Below, piece by piece: positions 34,974 to 47,821 of a DNA stretch of 64,000 nt (within the stretch, counting starts at the first letter, position 1; every line of letters starts with the position of its first letter). A program made the position numbers and the translations under genes. The notes below the pieces were generated by a model, which was not told where the DNA came from, ran no database searches, and was given only the letters and a program-made list of their open reading frames with translations. The stretch is from assembly GCA_004352715.1 (NCBI GenBank), contig SCFE01000083.1:1026640-1090639 (forward strand), written 5' to 3'. The DNA is from Hofstenia miamia (lineage: Eukaryota > Xenacoelomorpha > Acoela).

Positions 34974-35051
34974 TTAAGAATTTATATTTTGTAATGAACA
35001 TATTTTTCAATTATCTGTACTAATTCATCCATTCATTAGATTTTATGCTAC

Positions 35052-35955
35052 ATGATAGAAGATTCTGAAATTAAAGATTTGTTATTACAATCGTCTTTTT
35101 CTGTTAAACAAATATGTAAACTAGTAAAGCAGATACCTTGTGATGATAACCTTTCGTCTGGAATTAGTTTATTAGATTTAAAAAATTGTATTTTTCTTCA
35201 ACATCTTCAAAATCTTGTATTCTTGATGATGCAATCTTCAGATTCTAGTAGATTGGATGATGATACTATTTGGAGATTAATTGAATCCCGAACAATCTAT
35301 GAACGAATTCGTCCTCTTGAACAGAAGTTAAGATATCAAATTGATAAGTTAGTCAAACTAGTTGATAATGAATCAGAAATTGCCAATGAACTTTCCTTTA
35401 AACCAGATCCAATAAATTTAATTCCTGACAGCAGTAACCAACTTACGCAATTGGATGAAATTGATTCTGAAAAGTAAGTATGATTAAATTTACTAAGCTA
35501 CAATAAATATTTACGAATAGCATTTGTGCATACACTGTTTTAGAATCAAACCAAAAGAAGGTATATATCAAGCACCTAAAATTCGGCCAGTTGCTTACAC
35601 AGATCATACCTTAGAAGAAAAACAACAAAAAGCAGCTGAAAAGGCAAAACGAGATTATCTACGCAGTGGGGTTATGCAAGAACTCCGTGAAGAATACAGC
35701 ACTGCTCCTGGAGAAATCAGAAATGATTCTTCACTTTCAAAAGCCGCCTCGAAGTTTCAAGCTGAACGGACTCGGTATGAAGAGGAGCATTTCGTTCGGT
35801 TGCCAGTTTCGACTAAAGACAAGCATCGAACACGATTACGCGGAATGTCAGCGCTTGATCAAATGTTTACATTCAAAACTCCTGCGAAATCACAGATTGG
35901 CAAAATTAGTAAAAGAAAAACAAAATCACGTTTTGTGAAACGGCGCAAGAAATAA
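35052..35955 (+). CDS. NGDN: Neuroguidin (Sas10/Utp3/C1D family), two exons
   Basis: Exon 1 is 35052-35473, the intron 35474-35543 (GTAAGT...TTTTAG, 70 bp, phase 2) and exon 2 35544-35955 with a TAA stop. The 277-residue product is near the usual length of about 315. The N-terminal Sas10/C1D domain shows GISLLDLKN and ESRTIYERIRPLEQKLRYQI. The C-terminal half has the family-typical APKIRPVAY, EELREEYSTAPGEI-like and FVRLPVSTKDK blocks and a basic tail (KRKTKSRFVKRRKK), likely a nuclear/nucleolar signal. In animals neuroguidin is a nucleolar small-subunit processome factor and has been described as a CPEB/eIF4E-binding translational repressor. All key blocks are intact and the frame is open, so it looks functional. 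AATAAA occurs at the stop and again near 35991. Single copy in the window. Confidence 0.95.
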
Positions 35956-36060
35956 ATTTTAATTTCGTTTTATTATTGAATTGATAGTTTAAATAAATAC
36001 TGTTATTTTGAGGATTTCAACTGTATTTTTAGTTTTTAAGCAAAACATTTTTTCGTCATA

Positions 36061-36406
36061 TACCGTATTTTCTCTAATAACCGCCGCACCGCAACACACT
36101 TGAAAAAATAAGCGCCGCACCTAAATACCGGTATGCAACTATAATATGCTACTGTTTTGCTAAGTTAGTAGCTGAAGCTGAATTCATATCCTTTCAATAA
36201 CTCCTAAGCAGCTGTTGTGATATCAGCAGACGAGTGAGCCAATTTAATATAGCGTGAGAAGACGGGAAGATTCGGAATGCTATTATTTCGGCACGTCGCT
36301 GACTCATTTGTGTAGCGGAAAAATTAGCGCCGCCATCTAATAACCGCCGCAGCTGTTTAAGCGTGAAAAAATAAGCGCCGCGGCGCTTATTAGAGAAAAT
36401 ACCGTA
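36061..36406. mobile_element. 346-bp MITE with GC-rich terminal repeats, TA target
   Basis: Left end TACCGTATTTTCTCTAATAA, then CCGCCGC. The reverse complement of the right end is TACGGTATTTTCTCTAATAA, then GCGCCGC (25 of 27 identical). Flanking TA fits a Tc1/mariner-type duplication. AATAASCGCCGC words recur internally near 36108, 36325, 36345 and 36370. It lies about 100 bp 3' of NGDN. Confidence 0.85.
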
Positions 36407-36491
36407 TTAACATGGCCGGAAAGTCTTGAGAAAAATCTGATACAACTATCAAGTATATATTAAATCAAAAAAATATACATCAAATAACAGT

Positions 36492-36682
36492 TCAATCACC
36501 ACCGGATTGAATTTCATTAGAACAATGATTTTTAAATTTTACAAATTCGTCAATCAAGTGTTGTTTTGGAAGGTTCAACATTAAATGGCGGCAAGCTTCT
36601 TCAACTGATAATATTTTTCTGCATCCACTGATGCAGTTTGCAAATAATGTGGTTGCATATTCCAGGCAATGACAAGTTTGCT
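36492..36682 (-). CDS. Possible last exon of an unidentified gene, convergent to NGDN
   Basis: An uninterrupted minus-strand frame of about 64 codons ends in TGA at 36492-36494. It is Cys/Leu-rich with a helical look (GCRKILSVEEACRHLMLNL, LIDEFVKFKNHC). Acceptor-like AG dinucleotides sit at 36683-36684 and 36681-36682. It lacks an initial ATG. I do not recognise the protein and found no upstream exon. A second frame over part of the same DNA also looks protein-like but contains a TAG. Long open frames are uncommon in sequence this AT-rich, but chance cannot be excluded. Confidence 0.3.
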
Positions 36683-36699
36683 CTAAATTTCATGTGCAC

Positions 36700-39179
36700 T
36701 AACTATACTCTTAGCTTTTGTAAACACATAAAATCGTGCAGCAGCTGAAGAAAGTGCAGATTATAGATGTTTTTATTGTTTGTTTAGAAAATTGAACCAA
36801 TAAAAAAATTATCCTAGCGATGCATAAATGAACCAGAAGTTTGTCATGCAGTTAAATTATATTTTAACATATTTACTAATATGTGTGAAATTATAGAAAC
36901 ATTTTCTTAAGATGTTAATACATGAGAGATTTTGTACATCTATCAATTACGTTGAAATTTTAAATTTTATTCTACAATTCTACAAATTTTTATTTTCTCC
37001 GAAATATTCAACCTCAGGACGGTTACAACTACGTTACACATGGTGCAAATAACATTTTCGTAACAATGGGACTTAAAGTTAGCTCTTATAAGGGTTTGAA
37101 TAAGTCTTTTACGTATAAATACCCTCTCGACTACAGTTTTTGATATATTTTCATCACGCGCTGTTCTTCATGCAGTTAGGCTCTGGGTCGAGTTGATGCT
37201 GCTATCTGGGATTTTATGTTTTAAAGTGTAGAGCATATGTTTTAACTATAACCTTTTCGGCAGAACTCGGCTTTGTTTATCATGCAGTCATTCATTCAAT
37301 TAACAATGATTATAAAGTTTAATTTCTCGTTTTATCAGAACGTTTTATATAAGGCCTACTGAGACATTTCTTTCCTCATTTTGGAAAAGATTACAAAAGC
37401 TCATGTTTTTTATTAAAAAACCGTATATATATATATATATATATAATACAAAAACTATTGCCTTTGAAACCCTTCTAAACAAAAAATTGCTTAAAACTTG
37501 TGATAGCATCTTTTAAAACACAATTTTAAGTGATTATTTCTGTTGAATTAATAAAGATATCCGAAACCCCCGAAAATACCAGAGAATAGAGCAGTGTCTA
37601 CTTTTTCATTTCTATTTGAAATGCCGCCCGGTTGTGACACACTAATTTTGCACAACCTAGTGGGACTAAGCAGGCCTAGTGTGTCTACTAAAAAACATAT
37701 CTGTTGATGGAAAAAATCTGTTTTAATAAAAATTACGAATGCTTTCATCTATTTCAAGCACATTCGTAATTTTAGCAGAAATGTTCAAATGGGAGCACAT
37801 TGACATATAGATGTGGCAATTGCCAAGTATTTCTAAACTTCTAAAGAACCTTTGACATAATTTTTCTTAATGGGCAAAACACTTTGTATCTATAAAGTAA
37901 CGCTATGCTGGGGAGGGTTAAGGGGAAATATAAATATTTTAGTAGTCATGCATTCTAACATAATTAAAAAAATTGAGCAAATGTATGTTTAATTAAGTTT
38001 CTTGTTTACTGAAATGGCAACACAATCAATTCATATGATAATAAAAACGTTAATAAAGAAGTGTTATCGCCTTCTAGAACAATTTTGTTTTAAAAGTTAG
38101 AGATTCTCTTCAGTGAAGAACCCGTGCCGAGGTTTTTAGGCCAACCCGAACTGGGCTAGCTCGGAGCCTATATCCAGGTACGGTTTCGCCTCAGGGTGGA
38201 TTAGTGTGACCAACTTTCAGTGATTGATATTCATTGGGGCATTCTCAACAAATGAATTTTATTGCTAACTCTTCGTTGAGTAGCGTTCTTACTGCCATTG
38301 AAATAAAGGACAAAATAGCAGGAATACAAATCTAAACTTTTTTACTTTTACTTAGTACATTAATTCTATTACGAACAGTTTTAGCATGTATTTTCTTTAT
38401 CATCCATTTAAGCCCCCTCTCTTGAAAGGCGGATTAACTTGCCCATGTCCATCCCTGATTCTATTCCAAGTATTCTAGAATTAAAATTCATTGTTATAGA
38501 TTATTATCTTATGCAAATTGTGTAAACTTAAATAACAACACCTAACTAGTTATAATTTGTACAACATCTGCAAAATTTATAGAGCTGCATTGTACGACTT
38601 TTACAAAGCGCCTCTATAAATGTCCTCAAAAAATTTTTGCTCTAAATGTGATACATAGTTTAGCAAATAAATTTACATTTTTTGCATATATATATATATA
38701 TATATATTATTTCATAATTTGCTTGTATTAATGCTTGAAGGAAAAATCATGATTTAAAAAATCAGACATTGAACCATTTTTTTTATTCTATACAAAAATC
38801 AACATATTTACATGCCACGCAGTTCTTTTCATCACAGTAAAAATTCACCACACGCCTCAACCTGACAAGGAAAGTATTTACATTATTTACAAATTGTTTA
38901 CATAAGAAGGAATGTCAGAGTATTAATCAACAGAACGTTTAACATGTATCTTACCATAGTGAGATCTAAAGTGAAAGGAAAAACAAGACAATTTACAACC
39001 ATGGAAACACACGAAGCTGAACTAAACGAGAAGGTAGTATCACACTGATACTTACGTTAAAAGAGGCAATTAAAATGAATAAATTGACATTCTATTATCT
39101 AAAAGGGGGTCAGGTTAGTAAGTAAAAAATATATAAACAGTTAATATGTACATTGTTTGGCAAGGCTTATTTACAGAAT
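36700..39179. other. Intergenic, no gene supported
   Basis: AT-rich with (TA)n tracts at about 37424-37444 and 38688-38707. The 66-codon minus-strand ORF at 37548-37748 has no support. Around 38120-38210 there is a GC-richer patch with inverted words, but no RNA gene is recognised. Confidence 0.5.
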
Positions 39180-42100
39180 TTAAATAAGGATTAAAATTAG
39201 CGATCATTCGGCATTGCTATAGCCTTGATGACATATTCTACAGTTGCATTGAAATTCGTGATTTGCAGTAGATCTTCCAGGTTATTAAAATTAGTAGGCT
39301 TTGATGGTGTTCTTGAGGTGCAGTTAAAAATCAGGATTTTCATTGGCTGTATGACATAATCTGCACAAGGTTGTTGTAATTAGTCTCGAATAGAAAAACT
39401 TGTCCCGGTTTATTATACGATTCAACATGATTTTGTAAATTATGCTTTTGTAGTATGGCCGCACTTTGGATTTTCTCATCATATTCAGGAGCTTTACAAT
39501 TTCTTCCGGATTTATTTCCCAAAGGTCGGCTGCTTTGTGTATGAAAGTTTATGTAAACTTTTCATTAGAAAAGAAATCAGCTAGGAGCTTGCCCTTGGCT
39601 TTGTAATGAAAAAATAAATATGTCCTGTCTATGCATTACAAAATTTACAAGGCTCCTTGGATTTATTTCTTGGTCGAAAATTGATATTTATAGCTTCTGA
39701 GTATTTATCATCTGAGGTAGGATTAAGCTGCACCCATTTGGATTTAGTTGAAATTTTTGCAGCTTCATGATGAGTAGAAATTCATTTTAATTTCTTTGGA
39801 AGAGACAGGTTACAAAGTAAATACAAAAGGCTTTTGGCGCTTGTGTGCAGTCTAATAATATGGGTATATAAATGGCAGATAGGATGGTTATCATTATTAA
39901 AGATTGTAAATATTAGATTTATTTTATAAGCCAGTTGCATATAGTAAATATTAGCCAGCTTCACACCTCCGTTTTTATAACAACAAATGGCATCATTTAT
40001 TTTATTTTGTATTGCATTGTTAGGGCTGATTTGTGGATAATGCGTTAGATGATTATGTACGTTTTATCAATTTTAATACATTAACAGCTTTTGATTTACC
40101 ATAGTAAGACCATTTTTGGTTTGCTAGAAAATCTAATGTCAGTTTGTTTTCAGAAATGAACTTAGCTTCGTTGAAATAATTATCAGCATTTATATTCAAT
40201 TTAATGCCAAGAAACATAATTTCATTGTTGTTGACAATACAATCACTTCTCCAATTCGTTCCTTTGTGCATACTTGTAAAAACTGTTTTTTGTTTATTAA
40301 TGTTTAAGCCACTCGCCTTCCCAAATTCATTAAGCTCTTTGAGCAATTGCAACAGACCTGCCTCTGTACAAGTAATAAAGGTTATGTCATCAGCAAATGC
40401 CCAATATTTAACACAGACATTGAGGTATTTAAATCCATTAATTGAAGTGGAATTATTGATGTTACGCAATAGAGGTTCAATTGCAAAATTGAACAATGCA
40501 CAGGACATTGGACATCCTTGCCTGACACCCTGTTTGATTAATAACTTTTGATAAAAAAACGTTAATAAGAATAAAGGATTTATTATTATTATATAAAGTT
40601 TTGATAATATTTAAGATATATTCAGGTAAGCCCATTTTCTGCAAATTTTTAAACAAATATAGATGGTTAATTGAATCATAGGCTTTGTGAAAGTCTATGT
40701 TTAGTATTCCTATGTTGAGATGGTTGTGCTTGCATAAATCAATAATATATTGTAGGGTAGATATATTCAAAGAACTTTTTCGGTTTTTGGCAAAGCCTGA
40801 TTGGTTTGCGCCTATATATTTCTCTGCAATTGGGCTTAACCGACTGTTTAATAGATGAGTTATAATTTTATAGTCCATATTTAATAGAGACATAGGACGC
40901 CATGATTTTGGGCTAGATAGATCTTTTGACTTTTTTGGTATGAGCTTAATTACTGCATTAGTAATGCTGCTTGCTATGGAATTAGAACAAATAATAGATT
41001 CTATAAGTAGTTTAATATAAGGTAGCAATAAAATTTGCAAATTGTGATAAAATTTAGAGTTAAGGCCATCAAGTCCCACACAATTTTTTAGCCGTAAGAT
41101 GGATTGGAGTATTTCTTGATTTACTCGTACATTGGTGATATAATTCTTCATCATTGAGCTGTGGATGTAATTTTTAATTTACTTTGGATTTCCTTCGCCT
41201 ATCTCATATTCCAGGCTATTGACATATTCAAATTCCATTTGTCACTTTATATTTAGGATGTTGTTTAAATGGTTCTTAATAGCTTCCTTCATTTTGTTAT
41301 ACTCTAACAAGGATGGACATAGTTGTTCTAGTTGTTTCTTTAAATTAGATATCTGATAGTAGTATTGGTTGTCTATATTAGTTTGGATCTTAGAAATGAA
41401 TTCTCTTATTTTCATCAGATTCCACTTGTTCTGGATGTTTTCAATCTTAGAATCTTGTAAACAATCAACAATGAGATCATGTATTGCTTTATAATGGTTT
41501 TCTATTGAAGATGTTTTCATTCTCCAAATTGCTGGAACATATTGCCTTTTATGCTGGAATACAGTTAATAATGGCTTATGATCAGAAAGTTTGAGATAGT
41601 GTTTTGGACTGAAGTGGGACCAGATTTGAGGAGGAAAAGCAGTGATCAATTGCGGTGAATATGTACCAATTGTATTGTGATAAATGTGGTCTAGATTGCC
41701 ACTCAACTCATCAGTGTCAAGGGGGTTGTATTTATTCAGTAGGTGCTCATTTAGATAGTTATACCGAGTAATGGTTAGGTTATTCTGGGTTTTGCTGCCT
41801 CTGACATCAGAATCTTTATAGTAACAGATAGAATCACCAAGGCAGATTACTGACTGCACTCGTAGCCTATGTATTGCCTCAGATATAAAATTTACTGTGC
41901 ACTTATACGATTCTTTTCCAAGATAGTAGTTAGCGATCAAGGTTTTTGACTTTTTAATCAAAAAATCTGTGCAGTTTCGCATGAAGATTCAATATGGATA
42001 TCCGGACTATTGGGACTACATATTGTAGAATGCTTGTCTTGTGGTAGAAGCACGTGCAACACTCAGCAAGCATTCCATCTTTAGATATATTAAAACATAA

Positions 42101-43094
42101 CTGAGAGAACTACTAGTTATTGTGTTATCTATCTAATGAGAGAACAAGAGCATTTTCATTCCAAGGTTAAACAGTATTCAGAGAATAAGTTAATTCCAAA
42201 CTTCTTCTTACAGAATCAGGCCTCCGGCCGAAGCGATGAACCATTTCCAATACCTAATGTCTCAGCTCATTTTAGACTAGAGAAAATGCAATTATTATAG
42301 CTACATGCAAACCGCGCTTCCTAACCGTACTCATCCTTATACCTAATACCTACTATCACCTAGACTAGAGGAGTCAAACCAGAGGACCATTTAAAGCCTC
42401 AGGTTATCCTACCTTTCGCCCGGAGTGATACCTTAAGCGTTGATCATGTTGATCAAATACATATAAGATAATAAAGATAATAAAAGATAATAAGAGGGCA
42501 CTTTATGAAAACTATCTTATCCGAAAAATGCTAAAAGATAATGTTAATAAATATACGGCTGGGGAAATCTATAATAGTTAAAAGAAAAGCAACTGGAAGC
42601 TAGGGTAGCAAAACTTAAATTAAGCAGAAATAACACATTTGAGTATTTACAAATAATGGATAACAATAACACTCACTTGTGATCAAACGGTGAGTAATAG
42701 CAGAACAAATGTTTAAAACTACTGCGATGTCTGAAATTCAAATTACGCAAACAAAATGGATTCCTCGTACGAGCAACCAATCAAAATACAAAGAATATTC
42801 AATCACTAATTGTACATTGCTTAACGTCGCTATATTATTAAATCGACACATAATATCAATTTACAAATTAGGGATGCAAATATACTACAATATGGCAAGC
42901 AGTCCTCCTTTAAAGAGCGTAGACTTGGGGGTAGAAACCCAAATAAAATCTCTCGTTTTGAGGTAGCTTTGGAGATTGGATGATAGATTTTTAATTTTTG
43001 TTTCTTGAAGAAAAATGTAATTGGGTCGATAGATATGAAGATATTCAAGAATTAGATAGAATTTTTTTTTAAGTCGTAATGCCATTGACATTAA
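39180..43094 (-). pseudogene. L1/Tx1-like LINE ORF2, split by a solo LTR
   Basis: Minus strand. 42890-43091 has the endonuclease start (YIFLQETKI). 41242-41982 has the rest of the endonuclease (VICLGDS, LSDHKPLL). 40477-41154 has reverse transcriptase motifs (KLIPKKSKD, SWRPMSLLNMDYKI, QSGFAKNRKS, NIDFHKAYDSI). 40053-40508 has YWAFADDITF, with the catalytic FADD. 39782-39964, preceded by a GGVKLA-like block, is the post-RT region. Frameshifts separate the pieces. The SLLN(M/T)DYKI motif is characteristic of the L1/Tx1 group. The element is dead, but all catalytic blocks are recognisable. Confidence 0.88.
42024..42889. mobile_element. Solo LTR, 866 bp, ATAT target duplication, in the LINE endonuclease
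   Basis: Begins TGTAGAATGC and ends ATACTACA. It is flanked by a perfect ATAT duplication (42020-42023 and 42890-42893). Excision rejoins the LINE endonuclease. On the minus strand it shares the order of short landmarks with LTR-B (a GGTTA..GGA..G-type block, GAGCTGAGA, then TTCGGCCGGAGGC against TTCAGCCGGAAGC), so it is probably a distant relative read on the minus strand. Confidence 0.82.
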
Positions 43095-44204
43095 AGTTAA
43101 AAAACTTAATAGATGATTTCGTGCTGGTTGAAGTTATTCAAGAGAAATGGCTAATAAGTGGATCCAGTACTACTATCGCTATTTTCAATTGTTAGAGGAT
43201 TTGTACTTGTAATAGTTTGGTGCTCGTTTTGGGTTGGATTAGTGAAAGGATTGGTTCGTTTTCCAGAATTGCCCCATGAGATTAACTAGGGATTTTCTAT
43301 GCTATTTGATTCAAGAACGATCTCTTGGGCTAAGGAAGAAGTAGGTCCTATTTTTGAATGTTTGGAAAAGAGTTTATGGTGTGGTCGGAATTTGAACCTA
43401 GATTATATTAAATTTTATACTACAGCTTTCAAACTAAATTTATCCTTTGCATTTGATTTGTTTTGCTGCATCTGTACAATCTTGAAATCTTCAAAACCTG
43501 AGAAAATTATTTGCATTGTCATCAGAAACAATCTTTTTCTTCACTATAGCATAATGTTGCCCTGTTGCATCTAATTCAACAGTATCAGTATTTGATCAAT
43601 CTTCCCAATCATCAATAATTTCCTTCTCCACATTACTGCTTTTTGACAGTTTTTTTCCTAATAAAAGTTCAATCAATTGTATATTTTTATTCTTTGTTCT
43701 GCATCAATTATAGTGCAACATCATTTTATACCTCCGTCCAAAGCAAAATCTTATTCCGTTTATTGGAATGCTAAAAAATGAAGTCAGAGTTCATTCGTTG
43801 GTTATTTAAATTTTTCTCACAGTATTTTTTTCTTACGTTAACCTACAGTTTTACATTACTTCTAACTGCGTGGCTTGACATATACATGGTTTATTACAAG
43901 ATGTGATAAATGTTGAATTAATCCTCGATTTGCATATGAAGGGTCTCTGACTTAGCTTAACCTACCACGTCCCCTTTATATAAAATTTTCCCCAATTCTG
44001 GAAAGATTTGATGTAAACTATATTGATTTTGAAATCATAATAGTACCACCTACTTCGGTCGTAGACTCTTACTTTATGGAAGAGCAAGTGGCGTTGCTTT
44101 TCAATGCGTAGCAGAAAAGTTATATATATATTGCTTGGGACGTTTCTAACCTCTTATAGGCAGATGCACAATGAGGTAATTGATATACACACTGTGTTTT
44201 AGAA
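43095..44204. other. Upstream region of THOC7
   Basis: No gene supported. The 91-codon plus ORF at 43299-43574 has no recognisable features. TGTGTTTTAG at 44193-44202 is an acceptor-like site two bases before the THOC7 ATG. Confidence 0.5.
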
Positions 44205-47200
44205 ATGTCTTCAAATGATGAGGATGTAATTTTGAAACGGTTGTTAATTGAAGGCGACTCTGGTGGCGATGACAAACGTATTTGCAATTTATTAAAAACT
44301 TTCTGCAAATGGTCTTCTCAAATGGAATCCCTCACTGAAAGCGATGCTACAGACTCGTATAATAAAATGGTTCTACAATTAGTAAGAGTTTTTTGATATG
44401 TTTTTTGATTTAGAAACGCAAATGTTATTTATACCTGGGTCGTCAGGTTCAAATCTGATATTTATGTGGTGTGAATAGATTGCTTGCATGAAGATATTGT
44501 ATTTTTTAGAGACAGGTTGATTCTGCAGTGCATAAGATCGACCTTATCAAAGCTATGAATCAAGAAGAGCATCGCCTTTACGAAGAAAGGTATGTTACAA
44601 TTCTACCGTCCTACAATTGCTTTTATGATATATGCTATATACCAGGTTTGTCAAGAAACAGTTTCAATTCGATTTATAGTCAAATACCGAGTCATCCACA
44701 ATTGAAAATCTCAATCAAATCGCTATTTTTCAAAAGGATTTCCATTTTAAGATAAATCACGCCATTTGAGTTATTTATTTAGCAATATTTTTGCTGAATA
44801 CATTAGTGTGTCTTTGCATTATAACAACACAACACAAACTATTTACCAAAAGAACTCTCTTTCTTAAGCCCCATTCACACAGGCATAATGCATAATTATG
44901 CTCCAATTATATAAACGAAAGTTCTAGTGTGAATACCATGCCGTAAACGAAGACGTTATTTATTTACTTTTCTGACATCTGCAACTATAATGAAATCTGA
45001 TACATTTAGATTTTGATTATTGCCATATTTCAAATAGTCAATCAGAAAGCAGTATAAGCAATCGTTTTAGACAACAAGCACGAATTATCTATTAATACCT
45101 AGTTTTACATTTTGTAAATGGAATGTACTACCATGGACATTAACTTGTTTAAAATATTTTAAAACTTTAGTAATTGCTTATATACAACTGAAAGATGTCT
45201 GCAATATGGATTCGAAATAAAAAATCCTGTCTACTGGATGAATTCACAGTAGGTAAGAATTAGTATTGGCGACTGTAGCATTCGTGATTTTTGACTACTT
45301 TTTATTGAAATTTAATTATTGCTAGCATCACAAATGACAACAAGCTTCTAATGCTTACATTTTCACTTTACTAAAAATAGTTCTCAGCGTTAAAATGCAT
45401 CATGTGACTTGAAATGTGTAATAAGCTTCACAAAAAAACGATTACCGCTAAGCCTACAATTTTCCTTTTAGAACTTTTTATGGAATTGGCTTCATTTTTA
45501 TTTGATTAATCAAATAATTCCTGAAAGTGTTTAAAATTTGTAGATCTGTACATGTTTTTTTAATTATGAACTGAAATGATTCGAATGTGGATTATTTTGT
45601 TTGATGCTTGTAGTATTAGTTATGGATAGTCTTATTTACTAGCAAAATGGTTTTTTCTTCAAGAAAACTAACTGTGGGACATCAGCTAAAAACTGAATCT
45701 AATTAAGTTCTACTGTTAGAATGTTCGTCCTAAAAATGTTAATGTAATCATTAATCGGTAGGCATTATAGCATTTCGCATTTTAGTTTAGTAATTTCAGT
45801 GCTAATCGTGTCTATAACTTATCTGTTGTCATTCTTAGTACTTGAACGTCGGTAATTCTACGCATCAAATTCAATTATTCTTTGCTTTATATACTCATTT
45901 AATATTGTCACATTTAAAAATACTATTTTTTGGAAAAACATATATTAAGCTATCATTAATTGCGATATTGAAACTGCAACTAGCCACATGCATGTACAAT
46001 GTTTCGTATTGCATTTTTCGTAATTTGGTCTAAAACAACTCCCCAAATTTATTTTCATTGTGCCAAAAAATGATATCAGGTTTCTTTTTTCCACTAAGTT
46101 CCAACTTTGTCTTGCACTAATATGATCCAATAAACACGCCTTCATTAGCTTGATAAAAATTTGATTTATACAATGGTTTTTTTAAGTTGAGAAATTCACT
46201 ATTCCTTGTTTACACCTAACTTTCCACTATATCTGAAAATCCTACACTTATTCAAAATCTGCAAAAATTGACTCAACCACTTTAGAAAAAGTTATTCTGG
46301 GAGAATAATTCTTTAAAATAATATATTATAATTTTCACATGATAATACAATTAAGTAAAAAATGATTTATTTAAATGTTAATGGGTAAACCAGCAAGTAT
46401 GGCATGGAAATTCGTGTTTCAATGCGTCAAAAATCATAAGCTAAGGTTTTTTCTTTAATATCTTAGGACCTGCAGAAAATGCCCGAAAGGATGTTTTTCT
46501 CGACCTAAATAATATCAAGAACTTTTGCATATCATTCTTTAAGGATCGTTTTCAAAGTGACACTTTGATATAAAACTTCTTATTATAGGAAATTTGAATT
46601 TCCAGTAATAAAGTTAAATTTAACTATTATGTATATATTTTTGGATAGGAATTATTTTGAAAATTTCAAATAACAATTTGATATATAAGTTGAACATTCA
46701 ATTAAATGCAAAGAAACCAAATATTAAGTGATATTTGACATTTCAAATGGTTTAACCAAATTTGCAATTATTTGGTGATTTCGCTGCTTTAGAACGCCTG
46801 ACAGTTATGTATAAAAACAGATTATAATTTTGAAATGCGTCCACTGCACTTGAGCTGTGGCCTGAAAAAATGTGTTTTTGAATCTAGTCTTTTGCGCCAA
46901 ATCTTTATTTATAACAGAAAATGCTACTTTAGATGTATATTAAAAATGTGAAAATTTTCATCTTTGTTTTGGGATATCCTGTCTGTTACTCTTCAGTTAG
47001 TAATTTTTTCTAGTTGCAAAGCTATTTCAAATGACATTAATTTGGCCACAGAAGAAATCACTTCTTGTAAAGAGGAGTTAGAAAACGCAAAAGTAATCCG
47101 CCATAATCGTCAGCAGTATGATTCTCTTGCCGGAGTCATTCTGAATCATCCTGAACGCCAGGGAACCATTGATGCTATAGCCAAATTAAAAAAAGAAGTT

Positions 47201-47821
47201 GCTGATTTGGAATGCCAAAAGGCAGAACTGGAAAAGAAGTTAGAAAGAACAAAGAAAACATTTGGCCTTTTCAATTTTTCTTTAGCTCAAGTATGTATTG
47301 TCACTCATGATATTATCCTTTGAAGTGGGCAGAAATCTTTATTTCAGAATATATTTTATTGTTTTTTACAATTTTAAGAACGAGAAGGTTTTGGTCTGTT
47401 AATTAAAATTCGATTTACAAATTTGCACTCTGTTACAACTTTGTTTCATCCATCCATCTACATTTGGTAGAATGGGATGTAATGTTTCAGTTAATTCTTT
47501 TGCATAAGACAGTTTATGCGTATGCTTTCTATTACTTTCTGATGACTGCAAAATATATTTGTAAAAATGAGTCTGGATGAAACATTTGAGGCATGAATTC
47601 TAATAGTTTTTTGTATTTTCAATGCTTTTATATACATACATATTTATGCTTACATTACCTCCACACATATAGTTCAAAACTAGTTATGCAAATAAAGTAG
47701 ATTTAAAATGCAAATATATTTATTATTGAATGTTTATGCATATATTTAGGTAAAGGAACTAGTGAAGTCACCAGCAGATTTTGATCTTCCTTCAAATGAA
47801 GAAATCGCAATGGAAACTTAA
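44205..47821 (+). CDS. THOC7: THO complex subunit 7, four exons
   Basis: Exons 44205-44381, 44510-44589, 47014-47290 and 47750-47821 (TAA stop), all with GT-AG introns (phases 0, 2, 0). Together they encode 201 residues; the human protein has 204. The start DEDVILKRLLIEGDSGGDDKRI is the conserved N-terminus. The third exon carries the coiled-coil core, with KVIRHNRQQYDSLAGVILNH matching the family's KxIRKNRxEYDxLA block. THOC7 is a subunit of the nuclear THO/TREX complex, which couples transcription to mRNA export, and it pairs through its coiled coil with THOC5. The second intron is large (2424 bp) with no recognisable gene inside. All frames join cleanly, so the gene looks functional. A small palindromic CATTCACAC...GTGTGAATA arrangement near 44884-44937 may be a MITE remnant. 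Confidence 0.95.

Larger units (their letters stand above)
32651..35051. other. Intergenic, no gene seen
   Basis: AT-rich upstream region of NGDN. It holds a (TA)n tract at about 33140-33196, a GC-rich patch at 33825-33900, a CCCGC/GCGGG hairpin near 34650 and a (TG)n tract at about 34947-34973. ATTAG at 35035-35039 resembles a splice acceptor just before the NGDN ATG. Confidence 0.6.

Noticed and set aside
35666-35938. Alternative plus-strand ORF inside NGDN exon 2
   Set aside because: It overlaps the conserved neuroguidin frame and has no independent support.
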